Below are positions 28,575-37,079 of a stretch of DNA of 64,000 nucleotides, piece by piece. The translations under genes were made by a program, and so were the position numbers. This DNA is from Gordonia jinhuaensis (GTDB lineage: Bacteria > Actinomycetota > Actinomycetes > Mycobacteriales > Mycobacteriaceae). The stretch lies in assembly GCF_014639795.1 (NCBI RefSeq), contig NZ_BMGC01000021.1, forward strand, positions 1-64,000. Reading direction: 5' to 3'. Below the pieces are notes generated by a model, which was not told the origin of the DNA, did not search any database, and saw nothing but the letters and a program-made list of their open reading frames with translations. Positions within the stretch are counted from its first letter, which is position 1. The number at the start of each line of letters is the position of its first letter.

Positions 28575-29090
28575 ATGAGCGGTGAGAGCCGCGAGTCGCG
28601 GGGTGCCCAGGGCGGGTTTGAGCCCACCCTGCCCTACCTGGTCAAACAGGTGGAGCTGGCCGTGCGGGCGCATCTGGATGCCGCGGTGCGCCCGGCCGGG
28701 CTGACCCCGTTGCAGTACACCGCGATGACCGTCCTCGAACGTCATCCGGGATTGACGTCTGCACGCCTGGCCCGCAACTCGTTCGTCACCGCCCAGTCGA
28801 TGGCCGACATCATCAACGCACTTCTCACACGCGGCCTGATCGAACGTCACCGCGACCCCGACGACCGCCGGCGCCTCGTACTGTCGCTGACACCGGCCGG
28901 CACAGAACTTCTCGACACCTACCGTGAGCCGGTCGCGCAGCTGGAGTCACGAATGCTGCAGGGGATGTCGGATGCGCGTGCGCGGGCGCTGCGCGAATCA
29001 CTGCTGCAGTGCCGCACCAATCTGATGACCGATGTGGACGGATCCACCGACCTCGATGGTGCGCGAGATACCGCGCGCCGCGGCGCGTAG
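28575..29090 (+). CDS. couR: MarR-family repressor, CouR-like
   Basis: A 171-residue MarR protein. The winged helix spans about residues 45-110, with TPLQYTAMTVLERHPGLTSARLA and the wing RHRDPDDRRRLVLSLTPAG. In R. jostii a MarR protein, CouR, represses the cou genes and is released by p-coumaroyl-CoA; the same role is likely here because the gene is in line with the operon. The likely operator is at 22230-22244. Its last 93 bases overlap the convergent IclR gene, which is unusually long. Confidence 0.82.
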   Translation: MSGESRESRGAQGGFEPTLPYLVKQVELAVRAHLDAAVRPAGLTPLQYTAMTVLERHPGLTSARLARNSFVTAQSMADIINALLTRGLIERHRDPDDRRRLVLSLTPAGTELLDTYREPVAQLESRMLQGMSDARARALRESLLQCRTNLMTDVDGSTDLDGARDTARRGA

Positions 29091-29861
29091 CGCGGGCAGC
29101 AGGAACGTCGGCTGCGCCGTGTCGGCGTGCATCACGATCGACAGGGCCGCGCACACGCTGCCGCGACCGTCGACGATGGGGCAGGCCAGCGAGATCGCGT
29201 CGTCGGTCACCTGGCGATCGCTGATCGCATATCCCGGCCGTCTGATCTGCGCCAGCACCCCACGAAGTCGGCGCGCATCGACCACGGTGTAGTCGGTCCA
29301 CGCGGGCAAGGCGCCCGCCAGAACGTCTTCTTGGACCGCCGCCGGTGCGTGGGCGAGCAGGACCAGACCGACCCCGGTGGCCGACAGGCCGAATCGCCCG
29401 CCCACCCGCGTGTGCACCCCCACCGCGTCGCGACCTGCCAGCCGCTCGACGAAGACCACGTCGAGGCCGTCTCGGACGGCGAGCTGGATGTTCTCGTGGG
29501 TGACCTCGTAGAGATCCTCCATGAACGGAAGTGCGCTGTCGCGCAACGGGATCGCGTTGGGCGCGTGGACCGCGATCTCCCAGAGCCGCAATCCCACGCG
29601 GTACCGCCCGTCGGGGTGCCGTTCCAGCGCACCCCAGTCGGTGAGATCGGCGACGATGCGATGAACAGTGGTCAGCGGCAGCTGGGAACGGCGGGCGACC
29701 TCGGACAGCGTCAGGTCGGGATGGTCGGTGTCGAATGCCGCGAGGACATCGAGACTCTTGACCGTCAGTGACCGGTCGTCGATACCGCGACGACCGTGCC
29801 CGCGTTGGTCATTCGACGTCACGATTCCGCGACCTGCAGGTCGACCGCTCGCCGACACCAT
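28998..29861 (-). CDS. IclR-family regulator divergent from vanA
   Basis: A 287-residue IclR protein. The winged helix holds TLSEVARRSQLPLTTVHRIVAD and the effector domain FGLSATGVGLVLLAHAP and ISLACPIVDGRGSVCAAL. The start ATG 29859-29861 follows AGGAAA with 5-base spacing, within the palindrome also found before the cou operon. It diverges from vanA across 106 bases, so vanillate-responsive control of vanAB is the natural inference. Its 3' end overlaps couR by 93 bases on the other strand. Confidence 0.83.
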   Translation of the reverse strand: MVSASGRPAGRGIVTSNDQRGHGRRGIDDRSLTVKSLDVLAAFDTDHPDLTLSEVARRSQLPLTTVHRIVADLTDWGALERHPDGRYRVGLRLWEIAVHAPNAIPLRDSALPFMEDLYEVTHENIQLAVRDGLDVVFVERLAGRDAVGVHTRVGGRFGLSATGVGLVLLAHAPAAVQEDVLAGALPAWTDYTVVDARRLRGVLAQIRRPGYAISDRQVTDDAISLACPIVDGRGSVCAALSIVMHADTAQPTFLLPALRAAARGISRTIEVGGSVHIGHQIGAALQQ

Positions 29862-29889
29862 CAGGTTTCCTGTCTTCCGCTCACCGGAA
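29860..29889. promoter_or_regulatory. Two overlapping-scale operator candidates between IclR and vanA
   Basis: ATCAGGTTTCCTG (29860-29872) is identical to the first 13 bases of the palindrome upstream of the cou operon and covers the IclR ribosome site. Next to it TTCCG-CTCAC-CGGAA (29875-29889) is a perfect 15-bp palindrome of the size bound by IclR proteins. The layout suggests that the MarR and IclR regulators meet at this promoter. Confidence 0.6.
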
Positions 29890-29967
29890 ATCACTCTACC
29901 GCACGATTGTGACGCAGGACATAGTCATCTCGTCGGCACTCCACCAGCCCGAGGAGACTCCACCACG

Positions 29968-31131
29968 ATGCCCGCGAACGCGACACCTCCCGACACCGCG
30001 ACAACACGCACACCCGCGACACCGCCCTGGCCGGTGAACCAGTGGTACGTGGCCGCCTACTCCAGTGAGGTGACCCATGAACTGTTCGCCCGCACCATCT
30101 GCGGGCAACCCCTGGTGATGTACCGGGCGAGCACCGGTGAGGTGGTGGCCCTGGAAGACCGCTGTGTCCACCGCCGATACCCACTGTCGTTGAGCCATCT
30201 CGTCGACGACACCATCGTCTGCGGCTACCACGGCTTCACCTACGACAAGGCCGGCGGTTGCGTGGCCGCACCGGGACAGCGCCGTATCCCCCGCACTGCG
30301 CGCGTGCCGGCTTTCCGTGTGGTCGAGCAGGATTCGCTGATCTGGCTGTGGGTGGGTGATGACGACCGCGCCGACACCGCGCTCATCCCCCGCGCCCCGT
30401 GGCTCGATTCCGAGGGGTACACCACGGTTCGTGGAATGGAGCCGCTGAAGGCGCGCTACGGCCTGCTCATCGACAACCTGATGGATCTGTCGCATGAGAC
30501 CTACCTGCACGGCGGGTACATCGGCACACCAGAGGTGGCCGAGACCCCGATCACCACCGAGGTCGACGAGGACAATCGGGTCATCTACGTCAGCAGGCAT
30601 ATGGCCGACGCGGCCTGCCCGCCCTTCTACGCCGAATCCACCGGCATCCAGGGCCGCATCACCCGCTGGCAGGACATCGAATACCACCCGCCGTGCCTGT
30701 ACCTGCTGCACAGCCGGATCGCACCGGTGGGTGTGGAGCCCCCGCAGGACGGACCCGACGACCAGGCTTTCCACGTAGAGGTGGTCTATGCGATCACCCC
30801 GGAGACCGAGCACTCCACTCACGACTTCTGGATGGTGGCACGCGATTTCGCACTCGGCGACGAGAAGGTCACCGACTTCCTGGCGACCAACAACCGCACG
30901 GTGGTGCTCCAGGATGTGACTGCACTCGACATTCTCGAAGAGGTGGTCGAGAGCGAGAAGGACGGATACCAGGAGCTGTCGATCAACATCGACACCGGCG
31001 GGCTGGCGGCACGGCGACTGTTGGCGAAGATGATCGCCGAAGGCCAGCACCCGGACACCTCGTCGATCGCCGATTCTGCGATCAGCACCGGTACCGCATC
31101 CGCGCGCGGTGACAGGCTGCCGACCCCATGA
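29968..31131 (+). CDS. vanA: Vanillate O-demethylase oxygenase subunit
   Basis: Rieske oxygenase of 387 residues that demethylates vanillate to protocatechuate and formaldehyde. The Rieske 2Fe-2S ligands are in DRCVHRRYPLS and IVCGYHGF (about 61-90). The mononuclear iron site is NLMDLSHETYLHGG (about 171-184). WPVNQWYVAAYSSEV near the N-terminus is typical of VanA. The start ATG 29968 lies 11 bases after GAGGAG; earlier codons run into the IclR promoter. Its stop overlaps the ATG of a tiny gene, then vanB. Confidence 0.93.
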   Translation: MPANATPPDTATTRTPATPPWPVNQWYVAAYSSEVTHELFARTICGQPLVMYRASTGEVVALEDRCVHRRYPLSLSHLVDDTIVCGYHGFTYDKAGGCVAAPGQRRIPRTARVPAFRVVEQDSLIWLWVGDDDRADTALIPRAPWLDSEGYTTVRGMEPLKARYGLLIDNLMDLSHETYLHGGYIGTPEVAETPITTEVDEDNRVIYVSRHMADAACPPFYAESTGIQGRITRWQDIEYHPPCLYLLHSRIAPVGVEPPQDGPDDQAFHVEVVYAITPETEHSTHDFWMVARDFALGDEKVTDFLATNNRTVVLQDVTALDILEEVVESEKDGYQELSINIDTGGLAARRLLAKMIAEGQHPDTSSIADSAISTGTASARGDRLPTP

Positions 31132-31349
31132 GCGGCGCGGTCACCCCGTCTCCCGAGGAGATGCTGCATGGACCGCATGTCTACCGGGTCGTCTCCCAAC
31201 TGGGCACCGATCTGCTCACCGGCTACTGCTGGTGCGGGCAGTCCCACGACGGGATCGATCCGGTGGAGTTGTGGCAGTGGCTGATCGCCCACCCCGACAC
31301 CCACGACACACGGAGCGTGGATGGCTCAGCAGAGGAGGTCTCACGATGA
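31128..31349 (+). CDS. 73-residue protein encoded between vanA and vanB, unknown
   Basis: The frame begins at ATG 31128 overlapping the vanA stop (ATGA) and ends in another ATGA with vanB, so both junctions are translationally coupled; this is the best evidence that it is real. The protein has a central GYCWCGQSHDGIDPVELWQW segment followed by LIAHPD. The Cys-x-Cys plus His residues could bind a metal or be redox-active. No export signal or membrane segment is visible. Canonical VanAB systems need no third protein, so a role in electron transfer, assembly or formaldehyde handling is open. I do not recognise a family. Confidence 0.75.
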   Translation: MSGAVTPSPEEMLHGPHVYRVVSQLGTDLLTGYCWCGQSHDGIDPVELWQWLIAHPDTHDTRSVDGSAEEVSR

Positions 31350-32300
31350 CCGCCACCGTGACCATGATCGACGCGGTTGTGGACGCGATCGACAATGCGG
31401 CGACGGGGGTGCGGCGGATCAGCTTCCGCCACCGCGGGGGGTGAGCCGCTGCCGTCGTGGACACCTGGGGCGCATATCGATGTGACCTGTGGCGATCTGC
31501 TCCGGCAGTACTCGCTGTGCGGTGATCCCGCGGACACCGACCGCTGGAGTATCGCGGTACTGCATGAGGTCGGCGGACGCGGCGGATCACGATTCGTCCA
31601 CGAGACGCTTGCCGTGGGCGACGAGATCCGGATCGGTCTGCCGCGCAACAACTTCGACTTCGATCCGGCGGGTCGGTGTGTGTTCATCGCCGGTGGGATC
31701 GGCATCACCCCACTGCTCCCGATGATCCGGGCGGCCAGCTCCCGCGGGGTCGAGTGGTCACTGATCTACGGCGGCCGGACCTGTGACTCGATGGCATTCG
31801 CCGACGAACTGAGCGCCACATATGGCGACGCGGTGACACTGGTGCCCGAGAACGAGTGCGGCCGTATCGATCTCGATGCCGCTGTGGCGCCGGTCGTCGG
31901 CGCCTCGGGTGGTGATGTGTACTGCTGCGGGCCTGAGGGGCTGCTCACCGCAGTCCAGGAGCGTTGTGCGGGCACGACGGCGCGACTGCACATCGAACGG
32001 TTCACCCCGGTCGAGGTCGACACGAGAGCGGACTCCGCCTTCGAGGTCGAGCTGGCGGTGACCGGGAGTGTGCATCAGATTCCCGCCGACAGGTCGATCC
32101 TGAGCGTGCTGGAGGCCGACGGGGTCAACGTGCTGTACTCGTGCACCGAGGGAACGTGCGGGACATGCGAAACGGGGGTGATCTCCGGGGAGGTCGAACA
32201 CCGCGATGCACTGCTCACCGAGGACGAACGGGACGCCGGCGACGTGATGTTCATCTGCGTGTCGCGGGCGCGGTGTCCACGCCTGGTTCTCGATATGTGA
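31346..32300 (+). pseudogene. vanB: Vanillate O-demethylase reductase VanB, frameshifted in a G tract
   Basis: The gene starts at ATG 31346 after GAGGAGG and reads MTATVTMIDAVVDAIDNA and onward to RHRGG, then stops at 31442-31444. Removing one G from the six-G run 31436-31441 restores the frame: EPLPSWTPGAHIDV, then RQYSLCGDP (flavin domain), FIAGGIGITPLLPMI and YCCGPEGLL (NAD domain), and YSCTEGTCGTCETG with a late Cys in FICVS (2Fe-2S domain). The full product would be about 317 residues, normal for VanB. A one-base homopolymer change may be an assembly error, a recent mutation or a slippage switch. The intact remainder argues that it is not an old pseudogene. Confidence 0.85.
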
Positions 32301-32425
32301 CCCTCGGCAACGCGCGGCATTGGCTGATCCTCCCGCCACGAACGTGTGGGCCGATGTTGAATGCGCAGTACTCGCGGAGCAACTCGAGGGGTCTGCACTT
32401 AAACTTGCCGAGGGGAGGTTCTCGC

Positions 32426-34174
32426 GTGTCCGTACCGTCGTTGTTTGATCCCGCCTCTCGACATGGCACAGAGTCGGACCGGCCTGCGAGTTCTCCACAG
32501 GGGGTCGTGGTCCGCGACATTCTGGCGCTTCCCAGTGTGCAAGCCAGTCGTCCAGAAGTGGCAGCCGCCGCGCAGCACCTGGACAACCCAGTGCGGTGGG
32601 TACATACATTCGAACAGGGAGCCGGTGCGTCCCGCTTGCTCCGCGGATTCGATGTAGTCCTGACATCCGGTATCGGCTGGCCAGATTCCGACCGCGACCT
32701 CATGCTCTTGGTGGAGGACCTCGCCTCTGCGCGCGTATCGGGAGTCGTACTCGAACTCGGTAGCCGGTTTCGACGCGCTCCACAGGCGATGACGAAGGGA
32801 CTCGCCGCTAAGGGAATCCCCCTCATCGTTCTTCACCGTGAGGCCGCGTTCATCGATATCACCGAGGCAGCACACCGCCAGATCCTCGCGCAACAGCTTG
32901 ACGCCCTCGATGCTCGCGATGAGGTCCACACGGTGTTCACCACCCTCGCACTCCAGGGATCGCCGCCGGACTTTGTGGTCGCACAGGTGTCGCGGATGTT
33001 GCGATGCCCAGTAGTCCTGGAGGACCTCTCGCACACCGTCGTGAGCTTCGCTCAACGCGACCTCTCACTGCAGGATTTACTCAACGACTGGGAAACCCGC
33101 TCGAGGCGGGCGGTGACGTCAAATGGGCTGTCTCCTCAGCTACTGCGAACAGTCGTTGCTGGGCCAGAAGACTGGCTCATCACTCCAGTTGCCGCACGAG
33201 GCAGTCGATGGGGGCGGTTGATAGCTTTCCCCGGCCCATCGCATTCCGCTGGTCGCTCGCTGGTCCTCGAGCAAGCCGCAGTCGCACTATCGCTGAGTCG
33301 GGCGGCATATCCGGAGGATCGACAGTGGAAACGACTGGTTGACCGTCGGCCCGTCGAGTCACTCCTTGCCAGGAAATGGATCGACGTCGACGACCTCGCC
33401 GCCCAATGGCGCGCAGGTGGCATCGACCTCGACCGAGCAACCTTCATGTCCTGCATCGTTTCAGTGTTCGGCATAGATCACGGCCAAGTGTCTGCCGACG
33501 ACCGGCTTCTGGAGATCGCCCTCACCAACATCGCTGCGCGCGGCCTGACGGCACGAGGAGCGGTGACCAGCAGTCCGAACCACCCCTCCGTTCTCGTTCT
33601 CGTCGCAGTCTCCGGCCATGGTCAACCGACCGAGCCCGCCGGCCGAACCCAGCCGGTCTTCGACATTGCGGAGCCCCTTCGTGCAGCTTTGCCACCTGGA
33701 TACGATGTTCGCCTGGTAGCCGGCGAAGCGAGTGATCGCATCGAGACCCTGGTCGAATCGCTGACTGACACGCTTGCCGTGGCCACAGGACTCGGTCGAT
33801 TCGGCACACACTCGCAAGACATGTCTGGGACCGCCACCACGGCTTCCGGCCATCGACTCGGTCCCCTCCTTCGCGAATTGAGCGGCACCGCCACCCTGAG
33901 CGACTTCATCGAACGCACCGTGGGCCCCCTCATCGATCACGACGTCCAGATGAACAGCGAGCTCGTCCCGACGTTGCGGGCGTACCTCAGAAGCCCGGGA
34001 AACCGGAGCACTGCGGCGAACGAGTTGAGGATCGCCCGATCAGTTCTCTATCAGCGCATCGCAACGATCGAACAGCTGATCCACGCGAAGTTAGACGATG
34101 GTGAGACTCAGGCCGCCCTGCAAGCCGCTCTACTTGCCCACGACGCCAACAAGCAATCACCACAACATGACTAG
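32426..34174 (+). CDS. PucR-family transcriptional regulator
   Basis: A 582-residue regulator starting at GTG 32426 behind GAGGGGAGG; the open frame upstream is a vanB shadow. The N-terminal PucR domain (about 25-150) begins VVVRDILALPSV. A central region follows, and the C-terminal helix-turn-helix (about 515-575) reads STAANELRIARSVLYQRIATI. PucR proteins control purine, amino-acid or other nitrogen-compound use. It converges on the amidase-transporter-peptidase operon with a 5-bp gap and is probably its regulator, activated by the transported compound. Codon use is less GC-biased than in the van and cou genes, marking the start of an accessory block. Confidence 0.85.
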   Translation: MSVPSLFDPASRHGTESDRPASSPQGVVVRDILALPSVQASRPEVAAAAQHLDNPVRWVHTFEQGAGASRLLRGFDVVLTSGIGWPDSDRDLMLLVEDLASARVSGVVLELGSRFRRAPQAMTKGLAAKGIPLIVLHREAAFIDITEAAHRQILAQQLDALDARDEVHTVFTTLALQGSPPDFVVAQVSRMLRCPVVLEDLSHTVVSFAQRDLSLQDLLNDWETRSRRAVTSNGLSPQLLRTVVAGPEDWLITPVAARGSRWGRLIAFPGPSHSAGRSLVLEQAAVALSLSRAAYPEDRQWKRLVDRRPVESLLARKWIDVDDLAAQWRAGGIDLDRATFMSCIVSVFGIDHGQVSADDRLLEIALTNIAARGLTARGAVTSSPNHPSVLVLVAVSGHGQPTEPAGRTQPVFDIAEPLRAALPPGYDVRLVAGEASDRIETLVESLTDTLAVATGLGRFGTHSQDMSGTATTASGHRLGPLLRELSGTATLSDFIERTVGPLIDHDVQMNSELVPTLRAYLRSPGNRSTAANELRIARSVLYQRIATIEQLIHAKLDDGETQAALQAALLAHDANKQSPQHD

Positions 34175-34179
34175 TCGGT

Positions 34180-35199
34180 TCACCTGACGTTTGAGAGGTA
34201 TTCCGCGTACGAAGGGATTTTTCCGTTCGGCGTCTCGACCGACTCCGCATTGAGAACCGCATCCACGATCGCGTATGCCATCGCATCAGCAGCTGCGGCC
34301 TGAATTCGCATCATCGTCACAGTTCTCAACTGATGCTCGCCCAGCACGTCGACATCGCCCGTGGCGAGGCCGAACACTGTGTCCCCGTCGCTCAGTGTGT
34401 GGACAGGATCCAATGCGCGAGCGAACCCATCGTGGGCACACGAAGCCATACGCGCCGTCTCAGCAACGTCGAGTTTGGCGTCGGTGGCGACCACTGCGAT
34501 CGTCGTGTTCAAAGGTTGAGGCTCGGCGAACAGTGCCGATTCGTCGCTGTATTGCGTCGCGCTCAACTCCTCCAGTCCCGGCATCTGAGGTACACCGCGA
34601 GCATTCACGATCGCTAGTGCGCCAACGGTGTAGGTGACGCCGGCGATCGTCAGAGACACCGAGCCAGTTCCCAGTCCTCCCTTCAATCGCCCCCGGGAGG
34701 TCACAGCACCTGTGCCGGCGCCGATGTTCCCGCGTTCGATTCGCGCGAAATCCCCGGAGGCGTTCGCCTGCTGCAGAGCTTCGTAGCCCCAGTCCGAGGT
34801 CGGCCGCGAAGTGAACCCGCCTCCACGGCCGAGGTCGAAGATTGCCGCACCCGGGACGATAGGAACGATTTCATTGGGCTCAGTGCCCACCGGAAAACCT
34901 CTGCCGTGCTGCTCACACCAGAGTTGCGCTCCGTGCGTCGCCACGAGCCCGTAGGCACTGCCACCGGTTAGGACGATCGCATCCGCAGACGGAACCAAGG
35001 TCCGCGGATCCAGGGCATCGGTCTCGTGCGTCCCGGGACCTCCACCACGAACATCCACCGCTGCAACGGTTCTCGGAGGGGGAAGGACGGCGGTCACTCC
35101 AGTCAGATAGCCGCCACCGACCCTCGAGACGTTGCCTACCCGGATCCCGGCTACGTCTGTGATCTGACCGAGGTCGTCGCGGAAGGCGGTGTCGATCAT
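34180..35199 (-). CDS. P1-family (DmpA-like) aminopeptidase
   Basis: A 339-residue self-processing hydrolase of the DmpA/BapA family (L-aminopeptidase, D-esterase, beta-peptidyl aminopeptidase). RVGNVSRVGGGYLTGVTAVL, LTGGSAYGL and GNIGAGTGAVTSRGRLKGGLG are family signatures. The self-cleavage site lies in PLNTTIAVVATDA, making Thr at 232-233 the probable nucleophile, where Ochrobactrum DmpA has Ser. The start ATG 35197-35199 overlaps the ABC ATPase stop. It is the last gene of the operon, so the imported peptide or amide would be cleaved inside the cell, where these enzymes act. Whether the substrate is a D-amino-acid or beta-amino-acid peptide is unknown. Confidence 0.88.
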   Translation of the reverse strand: MIDTAFRDDLGQITDVAGIRVGNVSRVGGGYLTGVTAVLPPPRTVAAVDVRGGGPGTHETDALDPRTLVPSADAIVLTGGSAYGLVATHGAQLWCEQHGRGFPVGTEPNEIVPIVPGAAIFDLGRGGGFTSRPTSDWGYEALQQANASGDFARIERGNIGAGTGAVTSRGRLKGGLGTGSVSLTIAGVTYTVGALAIVNARGVPQMPGLEELSATQYSDESALFAEPQPLNTTIAVVATDAKLDVAETARMASCAHDGFARALDPVHTLSDGDTVFGLATGDVDVLGEHQLRTVTMMRIQAAAADAMAYAIVDAVLNAESVETPNGKIPSYAEYLSNVR

Positions 35200-37079
35200 G
35201 CCAACTCTCCTATCGGCTGTCGATTCCCTCTGCCAGCTGACGGAAGCGGCGGCAGCGCAGCGATGAGCTTTTGTGTGTAAGGATGCAGCGGATGCGAGTA
35301 GACGTCTTCGGTTGGCCCGCACTCAACGATCTGCCCCGCGTGCATCACGGCAACCGTGTCGCAGGTGTGCCGTATCACGTTGAGATCGTGCGACACGAAG
35401 ATCAACGTGAGCTGGTACTCATCGACGAGATCAGAAATCAGGTTGAGAACCTGTGCGCGAACAGAAACATCCAAGGCCGAAACCGCTTCGTCTGCAATCA
35501 GCATGCGAGGACGCGTCGACAGAGCACGGGCGATGGCAATTCGTTGCCGTTGGCCTCCGGAGAACTCGTGAGGATAGCGTGATTCGGCATCACTCGGCAG
35601 GCCCACCTGGTTCAGCAGTTCCCTCACTCTCGCGCGCTTCTCCTCGCGAGAACCCTCCCTGATCGGCTCGGCGACTACGTCACGGATCCTCATCCTCGAG
35701 TCCAGCGAACTCATCGGGTCTTGGAAGACGATCTGCATGCTTGCGCGAAGTCCGCTCAGCATTCGCTCGGGTACACCAGCAACCTCTTTCCCGTTAACCC
35801 GAACCGATCCTGACGTCGGCGTGTCCAGCGCGCACAACAGCCTGAGTAGCGTGGACTTGCCCGATCCGGACTCACCCACGATGCCGAATCGCTCTCCGGA
35901 ATGGACGTCGAAGGAAACCGACCGCAGTGCTTCGACACGCCTTTCCCCGCCAAACACACCTCGCCGCCCGCCGTACGTCCGCGACAGTTCCGACACCTGA
36001 ACAATCGCAGCCTGGTCGCTCCCTGCACCAGCCGAGTTGAATACGACGGAGGCAGTCTCGCTGTCGACAAGCACATCATGGGGCGATGTCTTCTCGATGC
36101 GACGATCTTGGGCCTCTTGTCCAGAATCACCCGTTGTCCCCTGCACCGGTCCGGTCACGACAGATGTTCCTGTGCCGCCGGTATCGACCTTGCGATTCTC
36201 CATGTCGGCAACCGTCACCAATCGACCCGTGTCCGCATTCGACACCAATGATGACGCAGCCAGAAGCGCACGCGTGTAAGGGTGCTCGGGGCTGGTGAAG
36301 ACCCGATCCACCGTGCCCTGCTCGACCACCCTGCCATTCCGCATGATCACCACGCGCTCGCACAACGTGGACACCACGCCCAGGTCGTGACTGACGAACA
36401 GCAAAGACGATTGGGACTGCTCGACCTTCTTGGCGACGAGCTCGAGTACCTGTCTGGCCACGGTCACATCGAGCGCAGTCGTCGGCTCGTCTGCCAGCAA
36501 CAGATCCGGGTCATTCGCCATGGCCATCGCCAGCATCACGCGTTGCCGTTGACCTCCCGACATCTGGTGTGGGTAGGCACGTGAAGCCACCGCCGGGTCG
36601 GGTATCGCCACGCTCGACAGCAGTTCGACCGTTCGAGTATCGAGAGTCTTGCGATCACCACCGTGTGCGACCATGATCTCACGAATCTGCTTGCCCACCC
36701 GCATCAATGGGTTTAGCGCTGTCATCGGTTCTTGGAAAACCATCGACATCCGACTGCCTCGGAGGTTCCGAAGAACCTTGTCCGGAGCATCGAGCAGGTT
36801 TTGGTCTTCACCGTCGAGGCGTACATCACCGGATGCCGATAGGCCATCTGGCAGCAGACCCATGACGGACAAGCAGGACAATGACTTTCCCGACCCAGAT
36901 TCCCCGATGAGTCCAACCCGCTCACCCCGCGCCACAGTGAACCCGATCCCATGGACCAGCGGCTGCGCGGAGGTGGAGATCGTCAAGTTCCGAACCGACA
37001 ACAGCGGTGCGGACGCGTCGGCCACACCGGACGTCTGGCTTTCCGAGTCTGGCAACGTCGTTTCACCGGCGATCATCAT
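35196..37079 (-). CDS. Peptide-type ABC transporter, fused double ATPase (DppD-DppF)
   Basis: A 627-residue protein with two ATP-binding cassettes in one chain. The first has Walker A GLIGESGSGKS, signature MSGGQRQRV and Walker B DLLLADEPTT. The second has GIVGESGSGKST, FSGGQRQRI and MLIADEAVS. In the second, the usual DEPVS proline is alanine, a minor change. A charged linker of about 80 residues, rich in Thr and Gln, joins them. The start is ATG 37077-37079, overlapping the dppC-like stop, behind GAGGAGG. Fusion of the two ATPases is known in actinobacterial oligopeptide systems and makes one polypeptide serve as both motor subunits. Confidence 0.92.
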   Translation of the reverse strand: MMIAGETTLPDSESQTSGVADASAPLLSVRNLTISTSAQPLVHGIGFTVARGERVGLIGESGSGKSLSCLSVMGLLPDGLSASGDVRLDGEDQNLLDAPDKVLRNLRGSRMSMVFQEPMTALNPLMRVGKQIREIMVAHGGDRKTLDTRTVELLSSVAIPDPAVASRAYPHQMSGGQRQRVMLAMAMANDPDLLLADEPTTALDVTVARQVLELVAKKVEQSQSSLLFVSHDLGVVSTLCERVVIMRNGRVVEQGTVDRVFTSPEHPYTRALLAASSLVSNADTGRLVTVADMENRKVDTGGTGTSVVTGPVQGTTGDSGQEAQDRRIEKTSPHDVLVDSETASVVFNSAGAGSDQAAIVQVSELSRTYGGRRGVFGGERRVEALRSVSFDVHSGERFGIVGESGSGKSTLLRLLCALDTPTSGSVRVNGKEVAGVPERMLSGLRASMQIVFQDPMSSLDSRMRIRDVVAEPIREGSREEKRARVRELLNQVGLPSDAESRYPHEFSGGQRQRIAIARALSTRPRMLIADEAVSALDVSVRAQVLNLISDLVDEYQLTLIFVSHDLNVIRHTCDTVAVMHAGQIVECGPTEDVYSHPLHPYTQKLIAALPPLPSAGRGNRQPIGELA

